Notes: generated by a model not told the origin, from the sequence alone. 64,000 nt of DNA from Lophium mytilinum (GCA_010093605.1 MU004193.1:271324-335323); one strand, 5' to 3'. Positions 33,372 to 45,924 are shown, counted from the first letter of the stretch. Program-made: numbers and translations.

Positions 33372-34283
33372 CTAGTTTGGCGCATCGGACATCGTCACAT
33401 TCTCCGTCGCTCCCGTAGCTTCCATTAGTTCCATCCCCCCGGCAGCCGTATCCAGCATTCTTTTCACAATTTGCTTGATCCTTCCATCCTGTTGTTCGGT
33501 ATATGGCTTCGAGCCCCGCGTACTGCGGATTTTCTCGGCCAATTCACGCAACAAAAAGCGGCCGTCTTCATCGTGACCGATTGCAGACCCGATATACTCA
33601 AAGAAATCTAAACAGATGTCGACGTTGTACGCCCATAGATCTCTCTTCGCCAAAACAACACAAAAAATAGATCCTACTTCTCTCAACTCTTCCCACCAAA
33701 TCTGGTGATCCAGGTCGTCAGAGAGAAGGTAAAGTTCGCACAACATAACGACTGAAGAGTAATCCGAGGTTCCAACACCAAGTTGTTCTAGCTCCGTGCT
33801 AAAGAGCATTGCTTCTTGAAAGTCTTCTCTGAACTTCGCGTCGACGTTGTGATGGACACAGTGAAACAGTCGAGCGCAGACCTTTGCCCAGCGAATTCCG
33901 GCCTCTGACTTGGAAAGTTCGTACCCGTGATCGTCATCATCAACACTCAGCCATGCACCCTCGCGTATGCAATCAGCAACAACAGTAGATGCGCAGCGAA
34001 GCATCTCTTTCTCTATTGGCCTTGGAGGATGACTTATTACCGACTATACGTAGATGTCGCGGGCGAGTTGGTGGGCGTAGAAGGCGATGGTGTCTTCACT
34101 GACATCTTCCCAAAGCCGCGGGAGGATCGTGAAGAAGTCGCCAAGTCTCGCTGCAAGCTGGTACCCATCTTCATAGGATCCACACACGCCGACTTTCAGC
34201 GGCTTGAGAGTGAATGGCACGGACCAAGGGTCGTAAGCATCGTCATTCTGACCGTCACCCATGATGGAAAGATGGGGATGCAT
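33372..34283 (-). pseudogene. array member b: paralogue with one premature TAG
   Basis: From ATG 34283 (MHPHLS...) the frame runs through LAARLGDFFTILPRLWEDVSEDTIAFYAHQLARDIYV, hits TAG at 34044-34046, and then continues in the same frame without further stops to 33372. It includes IRWAKVCARLFHCVHHNVDAKFREDF, VVMLCELYLLSDDLDHQIWW, FEYIGSAIGHDEDGRFLLRELAEKI and the family tail MEATGATENVTMSDAPN. A 29-nt intron at the stop would be too short. The TAG falls where other members have a residue after LA(C/R)DI(Y/H)V; a C-to-T change in CAG (RIP context) is one possible cause. If translation started downstream at ATG 34004, a 210-aa protein lacking the N-terminal helix would result. Confidence 0.65.
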
Positions 34284-34528
34284 GAGTTTCAGGGCAAAGC
34301 GGCGGTTTATATGCTCCAAAATCGTCCCTGCAAGATGACATCTGCTTGTCGGCCATAGTATGTCCTAAAAACACAGTTTTCGGGGCAACACCAAGTTTGG
34401 GCGGCGGTAGGAACCCGACATGAAGTAGTTTCGCCAACTCTGCTCAGTCAGAGTGGTAAGGTCTGGAAAATGCGCATACACAATTATTTTTCTACACGAT
34501 CATCAAAGAAGCGGCTCTGATTGTACGG

Positions 34529-34636
34529 CTAGCTTGGCAGAGCAAACATCGTTACGTTCTCCATCGCTGTAGAGACATCCGCGGTATCCAAGTCTCCGGT
34601 TGATGCGTTCTGCACATACACCACCATATCAGACAT
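34529..34636 (-). pseudogene. C-terminal remnant of another array paralogue
   Basis: Reading minus, a short open stretch encodes NASTGDLDTADVSTAMENVTMFALPS and a TAG. This matches the conserved C-terminal tail of the family (TGAMEDVSM, TGATENVTM). It lies just downstream of member c, whose own tail (NALAGGADIAEVSAAM) is cut short, and is out of frame with it. It is the trace of a further copy or of a tail duplication. Confidence 0.45.
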
Positions 34637-34644
34637 TGTTCTTG

Positions 34645-35430
34645 CTACATCGCAGCAGAGACTTCCGCAATATCCGCCCCCCCAGCTAATGCATTCTTCA
34701 AATTCATCACCAGCGCCGCGATTGCCAGAACCTGCTCGTCCGAATGCTTCAGCTTCCCTTGCAAATCTGGAAGTTGTTGGACAAGTTCACCCAGAATTTC
34801 CTCACCCGCTCTCTCGCGTCCCATCCTTACGCCCACCTCGTCAACCAAATATCTCAGCCATCTCAAGACCTCAGTGTCCATTTTTCTATATCTTTCCATC
34901 ATGTTGAACGACGACCGGATCGCTTGTCGAATCTCCTGGAACCAGAGTCTCCGCTCTTCATCGTGATCCACAGCAAGCACGTAGAGCTCACATACCCATA
35001 CGATGTCGCGAAACCACGGTACATGTTCCGCAATACCACCATTTGGGTAAACACGACCAGCGCGCTCCCTGTCCCCAAGGAAGTACTTCACCAACTCGTA
35101 CAGTCCCACTGCGAAATCCGTGCTAAGAAGATGCTGATACAGACGACGCAGCAGACGAGCGCGCAGTTTCCACCTACGGATATCAACAATCTTATTGTCA
35201 ATACCCTTGGTGGACCACCAGATGATATCGAAGCCGATATCGAAAGCGCGCTTTTTGTCATTTGACTGTGTCTGGTCACACTCAGTTTTTGGGTCCAGAT
35301 CACAGGCCAGTATTCGGGCGAAGAAGGTGATCATGTCGTCAGTCACCTCGATATCAGCCCAGAGCTCCGGTAGTTTCAACATGTAGTGCGCGATGTGGTT
35401 GTTCTTCGAAACTTCAGTCCCGGACGTCAT
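34645..35430 (-). CDS. array member c: helical paralogue, 261 aa
   Basis: An intact ORF from ATG 35430 to a TAG at 34645. Family landmarks in order: LPELWADIEVTDDMITFFARILACDL (1-45), WKLRARLLRRLYQHLLSTDF (about 88-107), VWVCELYVLAVDHDEERRLWFQEIRQAI (about 146-173), LRYLVDEVGVRMG and GELVQQLPDL. The C-terminus ends AEVSAAM, lacking the final ENVTM-like residues. No signal peptide, membrane span or catalytic motif is seen; predicted mostly alpha-helical from its heptad-like hydrophobic spacing. Family not recognised. Confidence 0.7.
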   Translation of the reverse strand: MTSGTEVSKNNHIAHYMLKLPELWADIEVTDDMITFFARILACDLDPKTECDQTQSNDKKRAFDIGFDIIWWSTKGIDNKIVDIRRWKLRARLLRRLYQHLLSTDFAVGLYELVKYFLGDRERAGRVYPNGGIAEHVPWFRDIVWVCELYVLAVDHDEERRLWFQEIRQAIRSSFNMMERYRKMDTEVLRWLRYLVDEVGVRMGRERAGEEILGELVQQLPDLQGKLKHSDEQVLAIAALVMNLKNALAGGADIAEVSAAM

Positions 35431-35916
35431 GGCGAACTAAAGATTTGATGTCAAGACAAGTGGGTGGCCAATATCGAGATGGAGGTCACTAGATATCAGA
35501 CTGGGACAAATAGCTTGGGGCTTGATTACTATACATATTCACGGCAAGGACGAGCGACGAAGAGACAGGAATCAATTGCTAGTCAAAGCAAATCACCGCA
35601 AGAGGGACAAATAAGGTTAGTGCTTTACCAAACGTCTTTGCATTCTTACTTTCCATTGCTTGGGTGTTCTTATGGTTTCCGAAAGACCTGGGCGACATGC
35701 AAGATATGATGGGTGGGAATTTCAAATAGCATCTCCTAGATTATGATGTCAAGCAAGTAACGATGGATGTCAAACAGTCGCATACTTTTATGTCCCAGAA
35801 TAGGCCTAGTACCTGCATTGGAATGGCATGTTTCTAGTTCCATCTATTCACAATTTCGCACTACCTCTGCCACTCTCTGCTTACACCTGACCCCTTGAGA
35901 TACCCACATGGATGGA
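35431..35916. other. intergenic region between array members c and d
   Basis: About 490 bp with nothing recognised. Confidence 0.3.
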
Positions 35917-36733
35917 CTAGATCGTCTCCCTACTAAAGTACAACTCGATTTCTTTCGCCTCAGTAATCTCCACTTGGCGACGAAGCTGGATGTTCTTGAT
36001 GATTTGGATCAGATCCATGATCCTTTTACCCTGCGCATCTGAGGGAGACAGGAAGTAGTGCGCCTTATCTAGGTACTCCAGGAATTTGGCCAAGATCGTC
36101 ATGCCCCCGTTTCGGCTCCCCAGTCGATCACCCAACTTATGAACAATGTATTCATACCAGCGCCTCGTCCTTGATTTCCTGGGCCGATGACATCCTTCTG
36201 TACAACAATGACCCGATTTTTGCCAGCATCAGCGACCATACGCGGCAGTCTTTATCGACGCTCTCGATAGAAAGATGATAGGTATCGCACAGGAAGTGAC
36301 CACGGATCGACATAGCTGCCTCTGTTCCATTGTAGCGCGAGAGTCTGGTAGTCAGGGTTGCTCGCATTCCACTCTTGAGATCTTGGTCCACATCCATATA
36401 CAGGCTGTAAAGCAAAAGAGACATCAGCTTTGCCCATCGTTCTTCGTTTATTTCCTCGACTGAGGCGACGATCCTTTGCACAAGACTCTTTGCCACCACA
36501 ATCAAATCATCTACTTCGAGGTCGTCGGTAAGATTTTCCGTAGAAACTAGTTCAAAGTAGTTCGCGAGGTCCCAGGCAAAGGATGAAATAGTCCCAGGTT
36601 GGACATCACTCCAAAGCTCGGGAAGGATTTTTGTGAAGAGTTCCCTCATTCGATTTTCATGCTCTTCGGGATTACTGCAATCTCCCAAGTAGTCGTCAAG
36701 AGAGATCGATGCAGAGTTCTCGGTAGTGAACAT
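35917..36733 (-). pseudogene. array member d: paralogue with a frameshift
   Basis: ATG 36733 (MFTTENSASISLDDYLG) opens 193 codons: ILPELWSDVQPGTISSFAWDLANYF, ERWAKLMSLLLYSLYMDVDQDL, GHFLCDTYHLSIESVDKDCRVWSLMLAKIG, ending IKDEALV at 36152. In another frame the homologous continuation WYEYIVHKLGDRLGSRNGGMTILAKFLEYL follows immediately and ends at 35917. The ends abut at DEAL/WYEY just where intact members have DEALDLLYYVE, so a small indel near 36150 is the simplest explanation. An intron using GTATGA at the break is possible but would have to delete the conserved helix. The C-terminal tail lacks the AMExVxM motif. Confidence 0.6.
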
Positions 36734-36903
36734 CTCGCCGTGCTGAAATTTCGGTTGCAGATATCAGGGTAGATATGAGGAAGCCAATCATCAGTCATCA
36801 CAGGATCTTTATATGCGGGTCATGGTCGTTTGTGACACTGTTGACGTTTGCATTGCTACCGAATTCCAGCAACGCCTTTAGAGCAAGCCTGCCGTGTTTG
36901 GAG

Positions 36904-37692
36904 CTACATCGACACATCCTCCATCGCACCGGTAACTTCCGCAAGCTCCCATCTAGCTTGTATCCGTTGCTTCAGCACCTCTATTCTACCTCTCTCTTTA
37001 GGAGAACATTCACGATGATCAGGTATAGCTCCCAAACAATCCACGATCTCTTCCAATCTAACTCGACCTTCTATGTCTTCTCCCATCTTCTCACCGGCTT
37101 CGTTGAACATGTATTCCAGGTATTCGAAGCAGTCGCCATGGTAACGATACTCATCGGGGTTGGCTAAGAATCTGCACAGCGCGACGCAGGCATCTCCCAC
37201 CTCTTCCAACCAGCCGTCACCTTCGTCATCGTCGGCATAGAGGTCGCATAGGATGACGATCAAGGCGAAACGAACGGTACGAGGTCCGCCTGACTCTAAG
37301 TTCTTCAAGAACTTGGCAACCGTTTGATAGATCTGACTCGTAAACGGGCCTTCGAGAGAATCATCCATGGCGATAAACAGGTTGGCGTAGTCTTGGGCCA
37401 ATTGCTTGTCAGCTTGGTGTGATGGGAAGCCTTCTTTGCCAGCATTGTTGAAAAGGCTGTGGCAGACGACTTCTGCGCTCGGCATCACTCTGGAATGTAC
37501 ATAGATCTCGCGGGCTAACAAATTGGCGTAGAACTTGACGGTCTCCTCAGAGGGTGAAGTCTTGGACCAAAGCTTAGAGACCAGCTTGAAGGTGTCTTTG
37601 AGACGGCTCTCTAGGGTGGTTATTGCACCACGCGTGGGCGGCGAGTATGATGGAATGAAACTTTGTGGTATGTAAGCGGTGCTGGTGACCAT
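36904..37692 (-). CDS. array member e: helical paralogue, 262 aa
   Basis: An intact ORF from ATG 37692. Landmarks: ITTLESRLKDTFKLVSKLWSKTSPSEETVKFYANLLAREIYVHS (about 24-67), LAQDYANLFIAMDDSLEGPFTSQIYQTVAKFLKNLE, FALIVILCDLYADDDEGDGWLEEVGDACVALCRFL, CFEYLEYMFNEAGEKMGEDIEGRVRLEEI, and the family tail VTGAMEDVSM at the very end. This is the best-preserved example of the tail. About 420 bp upstream of its start lies the copia insertion. No known domain recognised. Probably cytosolic or nuclear, as there is no targeting signal. Confidence 0.75.
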   Translation of the reverse strand: MVTSTAYIPQSFIPSYSPPTRGAITTLESRLKDTFKLVSKLWSKTSPSEETVKFYANLLAREIYVHSRVMPSAEVVCHSLFNNAGKEGFPSHQADKQLAQDYANLFIAMDDSLEGPFTSQIYQTVAKFLKNLESGGPRTVRFALIVILCDLYADDDEGDGWLEEVGDACVALCRFLANPDEYRYHGDCFEYLEYMFNEAGEKMGEDIEGRVRLEEIVDCLGAIPDHRECSPKERGRIEVLKQRIQARWELAEVTGAMEDVSM

Positions 37693-38107
37693 CGTGAGCA
37701 GGAAGAAGAGGGTCGGGGTGTCGAATCGGAAAGAGAATGGAGGCGCTCATAACTTATATTAACGTAAGGTAAACTCATGTCAACGGATTGCTTACATTCC
37801 GCTTGCTCGTACAGTTTCAGAAGTAATAGCAAACAAGCAGAGTGGATTTGTGTTTTCTTTGTATTGAACCAACTCCGATTATTAGGTTTCACGTGATCGA
37901 TTCTTTCGGACTCTCTGTCCCAGATTTTCAATTTGCTGCAGCACTGTCGAATATCGGTGGCCGACTTTGAAACCAGATCAATAAGATACAGTATTCCCTT
38001 CTTCTCCCAGGAACACGAGTTATTAGAATAAGGAACTAGAAAAACATCAGCAGCATGGCGAAGAAATGTAACTTTATGCTCTTTAACGTCGCCTCGTGGA
38101 ACTAGTA
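37693..38107. other. unique flank between array member e and the copia insertion
   Basis: Normal-composition sequence ending at the left target-site duplication (ATAAA, 38108-38112). No gene recognised. Confidence 0.4.
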
Positions 38108-38112
38108 ATAAA

Positions 38113-38242
38113 TGTTAAAAGGAATACTAAGTTAATTAATTAACCTAGGTAGAGGGGGAATAGGGCTATCTATATATCTAACCCTAAGCCTAATTTCTCT
38201 TATATTAGAATACTAGTTAGCCTAAGCTAACTACTTCTAATA
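38113..38242 (-). repeat. left (3') LTR of the copia element
   Basis: 130 bp, nearly identical to 45484-45613 in its first 65 bp (plus orientation). The outer half differs mainly by C-to-T and G-to-A at CpA/TpG sites; the terminal CA has become TA here. Confidence 0.9.
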
Positions 38243-41200
38243 CTTCTATATAATAATATAAGAGAATATAAAGATATCTAGATATAGCTAAGAAGCTTCT
38301 ATAGATAAGAAACCCTATTCTATATCTCTATCTACCTAGTAATTCCCTTTAATAGTACGGCGTACAGCTAGCTATATTACTTCCTCTTATAATATATTTA
38401 CCTTCTAATAGTATACCTTCTTCTCTATAGAAAGATCTATATTCTTATCTTTAGCCTCTTAAATAACTACTCCCTCTACCTTATTTTAAGCCTTCTAATA
38501 TATAGTTTAAAATTTATATCTAGGTTTAGATAGTATAAAGAAGATTATTCTAATAGAATTCTTTTTAACTTCTAGGTACTTATAGTAATAGAAAAACTCT
38601 ATATTCTTTATAGTCTAAAATATCTAGCAGGATTCTATAAAAGAGTTAGAAGAAATAGAGATAGAATTATTAGTATTATTAAGTATATATCTATAAAAAT
38701 AGATATAGAAAAAAACTAGAATAGAAGATTAATATTCTCTTCTCTTCTAAATCCTCTTAATCTTAGTATAGAGAATATATATAGGCCTTACTATTTTCTT
38801 AGAAACTAGAGATATATATTTTTCTAAGCTAGAAGTAAAGGTCTAAGAAGAATTAACTAAGTAGAAGAAGATAGTCTAGGTTCTAATACTAATATATCTA
38901 GTATAGGGAGGGGAATCTAGATAATAAGAACTAGAAGAAGGTAGAGAAGGTAGAGAAGAACTAGAAGTAGGGGAAGATATAGAAGTAGAAGAGGTAGTAG
39001 AAAAAGAGTAAAAAGAAGCTCTAAAAAGAAATAGAAAAGAAAAGAAAAAAAATAAAACTTTAGAAATAATAATAAAAGATAAATTAGATTAAACTAGAAC
39101 TAGAGTAGAAACCTTATCTTTAGAACTAGATTTCTTAGAAAGTTCTTATACTTCCCTTCTTCTAAAAGTATTAGGTCTAGTTTTAATCTTAGAAGAATCT
39201 AAAGAAAGAGTAGCTTTCTAAGAAGATAGAGCTTTAGATAATCTAGAAGTATTATAAGATTTATATTATATCTATCTTCTATTACTATAGGCCTAGAGAT
39301 AGTTAAGAAGACTCTAATTATAGTTAGAAGTAGGCTTATAATTAGGTAAAATATTAAAAGGGAAAGAAAGAGCTAGTGCTAGAGGAGTTAATATAGCTAT
39401 AGTAAAAAAGGTAGAAATAATTAGTATAGCTAGAGAGTTATCTAGAAGGTCTAGAAGGCTATTAGAAATAGTAGGGCTTAGAGAAGTAGGTAATAGTAGC
39501 GGAAAATTATCTAAAGTAGGCTAAGAAGAGAAGTAAAGAAACTCTTAAGGAGTCTATATTAGAGAGCTTAGTAGTACTAATATTTTAGTATACTTTTTAT
39601 TAAGATTAGTTAAAGATTAAAAGAGTTATAATTTTTTAAAAGTTAGAAAAATTTAACTTAGTAGTTTTAGGTGCTAAATTTAGATTCTAGTGCGACTTTA
39701 AGAATTTAGAGAAGTAGAAATTATTAAGTAGTAGAAGTTCTAATATACCTAGCACTTAGTTATTAATAGATAGTATCTTAGTATACTTAGTAGAAATTTT
39801 CTTAATAAAAATTTATATATAGAAAATATAATTCTAAGACTAATTTTTAGTAGCTTAGTATAAATTATATAGAGAAGTTAAATATTACTCTAATTAGGCT
39901 AAGAATTTAAACATGCATAGCTAGAGTATTAACTTTCCCCCTTATCTAGAGAGAAAGTTTATTTAAGTCCTAGAGCTTATCTAAAGAGTAAGAAATAGTT
40001 CTTTAAAAGTGCCTTTATAAGACTATTAGCTACCTATTAGTTAGTTAGAATAAATTTAAGGTCTATAGTATTATTAGCAACTTTTTTCTAAATATAGTAG
40101 TATTAGATAGTAATATATTTTAACCTAGAGTAGAACTATAGGTTCTTTACTAGTGTAATAGCTTCTTAGTTATTACTATAGATAATAGTAGCTGCTAGAA
40201 CTTCTTCTATAGCTAGTAATTTTTAGAGAAGAGAGCGTAGCTATATAGCTTTCTTAGTAGCTTAAGTTTCTTTTATATATTCTACTTTATATAAAGAGAG
40301 AGTAATAACGGTTTACTATTTAGATAACTAACTAATAACTCTACTTCTAATACTAAAAATATATCTAGCTATAGACTAATATATAGCTTAATTACCGGCC
40401 TAATTAGAATTAGTATATTTAATAAGTAGCTAAAGTAGTCCCTTATATATAAGCTTAAGGTTAAGAGTCCCCCTTAGATAGTATATAATATATTTTATAG
40501 CTTTAATATATACTATAGTAGGGTTTATAAGGTATTAGCTATATATAAATACTAAAAATATAATATTAGATTAAGTTCTAAGTATAGTATATATAAGAAA
40601 GCTAATTACTTTTATATACTAGAATTAATTAGCTTCTAATATAGTATAGCCGTCTTTAGCTAGGTCTATATTACCGGTTTCTATTAGGGTAGCTATAGGC
40701 TTTCTATTAGTAAGGTTAAATTTCTAAAGGACTTTAAAGAGGTACCCCCTTTAGCTAAGTACTAAGCTATAATTCTATTAGTTACGTATAATTAATATAC
40801 CTAGGTAGTAGCTATATACGCCTAGATCTAATATTTTAAAGCGCTTACTAAGAGTATCTTTAATAATCTTAATATTAGGTTTAAATAGACCTATAATAAG
40901 TAGATTATTAATATATACTATAATAAAGTTATAACCCTTTAAAAAGACTTCTAAGTTAGAATCTAGCAGAGAGAAGCCTAAGCCTTTAAGAAAAGTAGTA
41001 AGTATATAATACTAGATTCTAGGCAATTATTTTAATCTATAGAGAGCTTTCTTTAGATAGTAGACTTTATATATATTATCTTCTATACTATAGAGTTACT
41101 TAATATAGATTTCTTCTTTAATATTACTATATAAGAAGGCGGTTTTAACATCTATTTACTTAATTTCTAGGTCTAGGGCAGCGGCTATTATAAAGATTAT

Positions 41201-44200
41201 TTTATAGCTTATAGATTTAACTATAAAAGTAAAGGTTTTATTATAATTTATACCTTCTTCTTACTTAAATCCGCGGACAACCTATTAGGCTTTATATTAT
41301 ATAACTTTACTATTAGGTCCGCGCTTAAGTTTATATACCTATTTACTATAGAGAATTTATTAGTATAGTAGAGCGTTAACTAGGTTCTAGATACTATTAG
41401 TAATTAGTAACGCTATTTCTTCTTTTATAGCCTTCTTCTATTCTTACTATATAGAGTTAGACTATGCCTAGCTAATTATTTTTAGTTTAAATAGTTCTTC
41501 CGCAGCTATACTAATAAGTATAAAGAGCCTATATAGATTTTATAGTACATTCTTAGTCTATAATTCTTTATTTTTATAATTTAAAACGCGTAGTTCCGGG
41601 TAGTTTAAAAGTACTTTAGCTAGTAGTTTATAGAGAATATCTAAAATAAAGATTTCTAGTAGTCCTATTATAGGTTTAACTAGGTTTCTAGAACTATAAT
41701 AATCTAGCTCGCGTCTAGTTATAGAATTTAGTTAGAGAGGTAGCTGCCTAGGTACTTACCTAGGTAGCTACTATAGTAGTGCGGCCGGCCTTAGCTATAT
41801 AGGTGCTTATCTAGGTAGTAGTTATATAGGTAGTTATATAGCTACTTATATTCTAGGCTAAGAAGAAGAAGGTCTTACCTCTAGACTTAGTACTTAGTTA
41901 GGTTAAATAGTTAATTTAGAGCCTTAATAGTCTAAGTTATTTATATTATCTTAGTTAACTAATATATTATAGAGGGAATCTAGTAAGTATTCTCTAGCTA
42001 GTAACTAGTTTTAGCGCGTAATAGGCCGTCTCTTTACTTTAGAAGGTGTAATAGCTAGCGTTATATCTTTCTCTATTAGTTTAGTAGAAGGTTTAAGTTC
42101 TTCTATATTACTTATTAGTAATTAAGCGCGTTTTTATTATTTAAATAGTAGAGAAGCTATAAAAGATTTCTCTTTTTCTTCTATTATCTAATTATCTAGA
42201 AAGGTAATATATAGTAGATATTCTATAAAGATAAAATTTTTTACTATAATAATATAGTTATTTTAGTTTAGTAGGCGGTAGTTTTATCCTCTAGAATATC
42301 CTACTAAAATATAGTCCTCTAAGTAGAAAAACCCTAGTTTCTTTTACTTAGCTTCTACTTTAAGGACGTAGCATCTACTACCTATTACTTATAACTAGTT
42401 AAGATAAGAAATATTACCCGTTTATACTTTATAAGAAGTAGTAGGTATTACTAAGCTAGGGCTTTAATTTCTAATTATAACGGCGGCTTATAATACCTTA
42501 GGCTAGTATATTTTTAAGAGGCTAGATTATATAAGTATAGAGTTTATTTTACTAAGAAGTATATAGTTAATTACTTTAGCTATACTATTTAACTAATACT
42601 AGTCTTATCTAGTTATCTTAAGAAGGATACCTTTATCTTTATAGAAGTTCTAAACTAGTCCTAATATATTTTTACCGGCCTAATCTATTTATATCTAATA
42701 GATTCGCTATTTATAAGTTTTATACATATTAGCTAGAAGCTTTAAGTAAAAGAAGAATTTACTTTTTATTCTTAGCGGCCACGCCTAAAGCATTTATATT
42801 TTATTATAGATAAAAGTAACCTAATATCTATATCTATTATATGCTATTTTAAAAGGTCTAGATATATCTATATAGATAAATTTAAAAGGGAATTCTCCTT
42901 ACTTATTATACTAATTATAGGGTTCTACTTTTATTCTTTCTTAGATATAAGGTTTATATAAGCATCCTTTTAGTATAGGTTTTATCCCGGTAGATATTAT
43001 TTTTAGCTTCTAGATTACTTAGTCGCCTAGGTAGCCTAATTATTTATACTAAATTTAATTATTTTAGTTACTAATCTAGTATGCAGCTATACTAATTTAT
43101 ATTAGCTATTAAAGGTTTAGAATATAGACTCTATTATATTTAGGTACTAGAAAAGTATTATCTTCTTAGGTAATATTAGCCCTGTTAGAATTAAAAGAGA
43201 CACTAGTTTTAATCTAAAGGAGCTAGGAGATAGAAACTAGATTATATTCTAGCGTAGAAATATAGAGAGTATCTTTAAGAAGTAGTATAGTCTTCTTTCT
43301 ATTACTCTAGTATTTAAGCCTAATAGTTCTAATAGATTTAGGTTAGAGGTAAGATTCTTTAATACCTTTAAGGCTAGGTTTTAAGTAGCTATATAGTATA
43401 GATAGTATAAATATATTATAGAAGCTAGAGTAGTAAGTAGAATAACTAGTATCTAGTAGCTAGATATTTTATAGGCTAGTAGTAGATTCTTTTACTATAG
43501 TTATAATATATAAGATTTCTTCTAGAAACTAGAAGGCTAGAATAGTAGTATAAGTAGTTCTATTATTATCCTTAGCCTTTTTATTACTAGAGAATCTATC
43601 TTCTTTCTATTATTATTTCCGGGTTTTAAACGCAAGGCGTTATTCTAGATATAGCTTAAAATAATTTTCTATAGTATAATATATTTTACTATAGTAGAAA
43701 TATTTTTTAAAGTTAGTTTCTTTATATTCTTTTAGTGCCCTAGCACTCTTTAAATAGATTAATTTAGCGGCTACTATAGCTATATTATTACCCTTATAGT
43801 TCTTTTAAAGTTTCTTCTTATAGACGGCGGCTTAAATAGTAGTTCTAAAAGTAACTAGTTCTTCTAGAATAATACTATCTTTATCTTAGAGTGGGATAAG
43901 GGTTTATTTCTAGCTAAATACTATTTTAAATACACGCTAGCTAGGTCTAAGTCCCTTAAGAAATTATATTAAGAGATAGACCTTATTTTATATAAAGCGT
44001 AGGTTTAGTATATATATCTCTATAAACGCTTCTTATAGTTTCTCTATATAGTTCTTAATTTCTTTATAGTTAGTAAGAGTAATAGTAGTAAACTTCTTTC
44101 TTAGTAATATAAATTCTACGCTTCTAGTAGGGTAAAAGTAGCAGTTAAGTATTACTAGAATATTATAGGTAGTATTAACTCTAGTAATTTTATTATATAT

Positions 44201-45483
44201 ATTAGTCCCGCATTAATTTTAAATAGAAGAGTATACTCTTTCTTATTTATCTTTCTATATATCTAGTAAGGGCTAGAGAGTAATTATTACTTATTTAAGA
44301 TTATCTTTAAAGAGTTGTAACTTATTTATATATACTATCTATTATACTACTATTAGATTTATACCTAGTTCTACTAGAGGGTTTACTTTTATTACTAACT
44401 CTAGTTTATACTAGTAGCGGTATAGTAGAGACCTGTAACTATTTATTATAATCTAGTTATAAATTTCCCTTTTCTATATATTCTATCTATTAGAAGACTC
44501 TAGCTTCTTAATTTTATCTACTCTAGCTACAGCTATAATACTATCCTTAGTAGATATAGTAGAGAGATAGAGAGGGTATATAGCTTATAGTAGAGTTAAA
44601 AGAAATTTAAAGAATAGATATAGGTAGGTTAGATATATCTAGTAACTAGTTTATTAGTAACGGAGGTAATTATAGTAGAGGAGAAGACGTAGGCGTATTA
44701 ATAGCTAATCTAGTAGATAAAGGGGTTTTAATAGAGAGCCTCTAAATATTAGTACTACTAGTAGTAAAGAGAGAGTTAGTAGTTATATAGCCTTTAGAAA
44801 TAACTTTATCTAGTCTCTTTTTATAAATATAGTTAGTATTATTAATATTATCTTTAAGAAAAAGAGTGTTATAGTTATTAAAGATTTTAGATAATCTAGA
44901 AAATTAAGTTTAATTAAGTATTTAATAGATATAAGTATAAGTAGGTTTAAGAGAATACTTATATAGATTATATCTTATCTAAGAAGTAGATAACTTAAAA
45001 GTAGGTAATTTTATATTAAGAGAGAAGGGGTGCCTTTTTAATACTTTATTACTAAGTAAGTAGCTAGTAATATAAGTAGAGAGTTAAGAGTAGCTTATAT
45101 ACTAATTTAGAATTAATATTATAAAAGTAGGTATAGTCTTATCTAGAGTTACTAGTTTCTACTAGTATTAATAGTAAAACTACCCCTTAGCCTAATTTTT
45201 AATTTTAAAATAAGGTAGCTAGAAGATAGTTAGTTTCTAACTACCTTCTTTTTTCTAGTTTATATTTTAGTATAGAGCTAGAAGAATCTAGATAGAACTT
45301 ATTAGTAATTAAGGTAGTTAGGTAGCTTAGAGCTAGCCTAGCCTTCTACTTATTTCTATCTAAAAGGGGCTACGTAGTAAAGATAAATAATATTTATTAT
45401 TTTACCCCTAATAAGGTTTTAGTAAAGCGGGTTTTTAGTATATTAGATAGTACTTAGCTTATTATAAACCCGGGCTTATAACC

Positions 45484-45613
45484 TGTTAAAAGGAATACTA
45501 AGTTAATTAATTAACCTAGGTAGAGGGGGAATAGGGCTATCTATATATCCAACCCTAAGCCTAATTTCTCTTATGTTGAAACACTAGTTAGCCTAAGCTA
45601 ACTACTTCCAACA
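45484..45613 (-). repeat. right (5') LTR of the copia element
   Basis: 130 bp. In the coding orientation it begins TGTTGGAAGTAGTTAGC and ends TTTTAACA (TG...CA). The outer about 65 bp have kept CpA and TpG dinucleotides (TCCAACCC, ATGTTGAAACAC, TTCCAACA), whereas the inner half is RIP-mutated. Next to it (45460-45483, minus) lies GGTTATAAGCCCGGG, a candidate primer-binding site. Confidence 0.9.
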
Positions 45614-45924
45614 ATAAATTCTTTGCAATGTATTAGGCTTGCAAGCCTCGTCGACAGTCGTAGAGAGATGTTAAATGGAGGAACAAATAACTGCACCCGT
45701 GGCTTCCTTTGCCCGTTTTACTGAGCCTCTAAAGTACGTTAATCGAATTTTAATATCTAAAGAACGCTGATTTAGCGCAATTATTGTAATGCGGTAGCTC
45801 GTCCGAGTCGCAAGACACGATGCTGGCAAACATATTGATATCTGGCTTCCTTTCATTTCGCAATCATTTCTGTTGAACGCTTCATCAATGCGTGTATGTA
45901 CTAGGTATCCGTTACCGATCATTT

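Larger units (their letters stand above)
38108..45618 (-). mobile_element. RIP-mutated Ty1/copia LTR retrotransposon with 5-bp TSD
   Basis: Terminal repeats 38113-38242 and 45484-45613 are flanked by ATAAA on both sides. The internal 7.2 kb is extremely AT-rich, with CpA/TpG almost eliminated and stops in all frames. On the minus strand, reverse-transcriptase and RNase H motifs of copia type are still legible: FIIVYINNL near 40890-40925, which I read as a RIP-changed YVDD active site (Asp codons GAT to AAT), and NN*EAITLVKNL with SRLKYI near 40090-40200, matching the RNase H DNQxAI...H motif. RT and RNase H thus follow integrase in the copia order. It is coding-dead. The 5' LTR is the right-hand one, because coding is on the minus strand. 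Confidence 0.92.

Noticed and set aside
33990-34046. A 29-nt intron removing the TAG in array member b
   Set aside because: Far shorter than any other intron in the window (46-105 nt) and lacking a branch site.
38243-45483. Possible intact coding frames in the copia interior
   Set aside because: Stops occur in all frames every few dozen codons; only scattered motifs remain, so no CDS was called.
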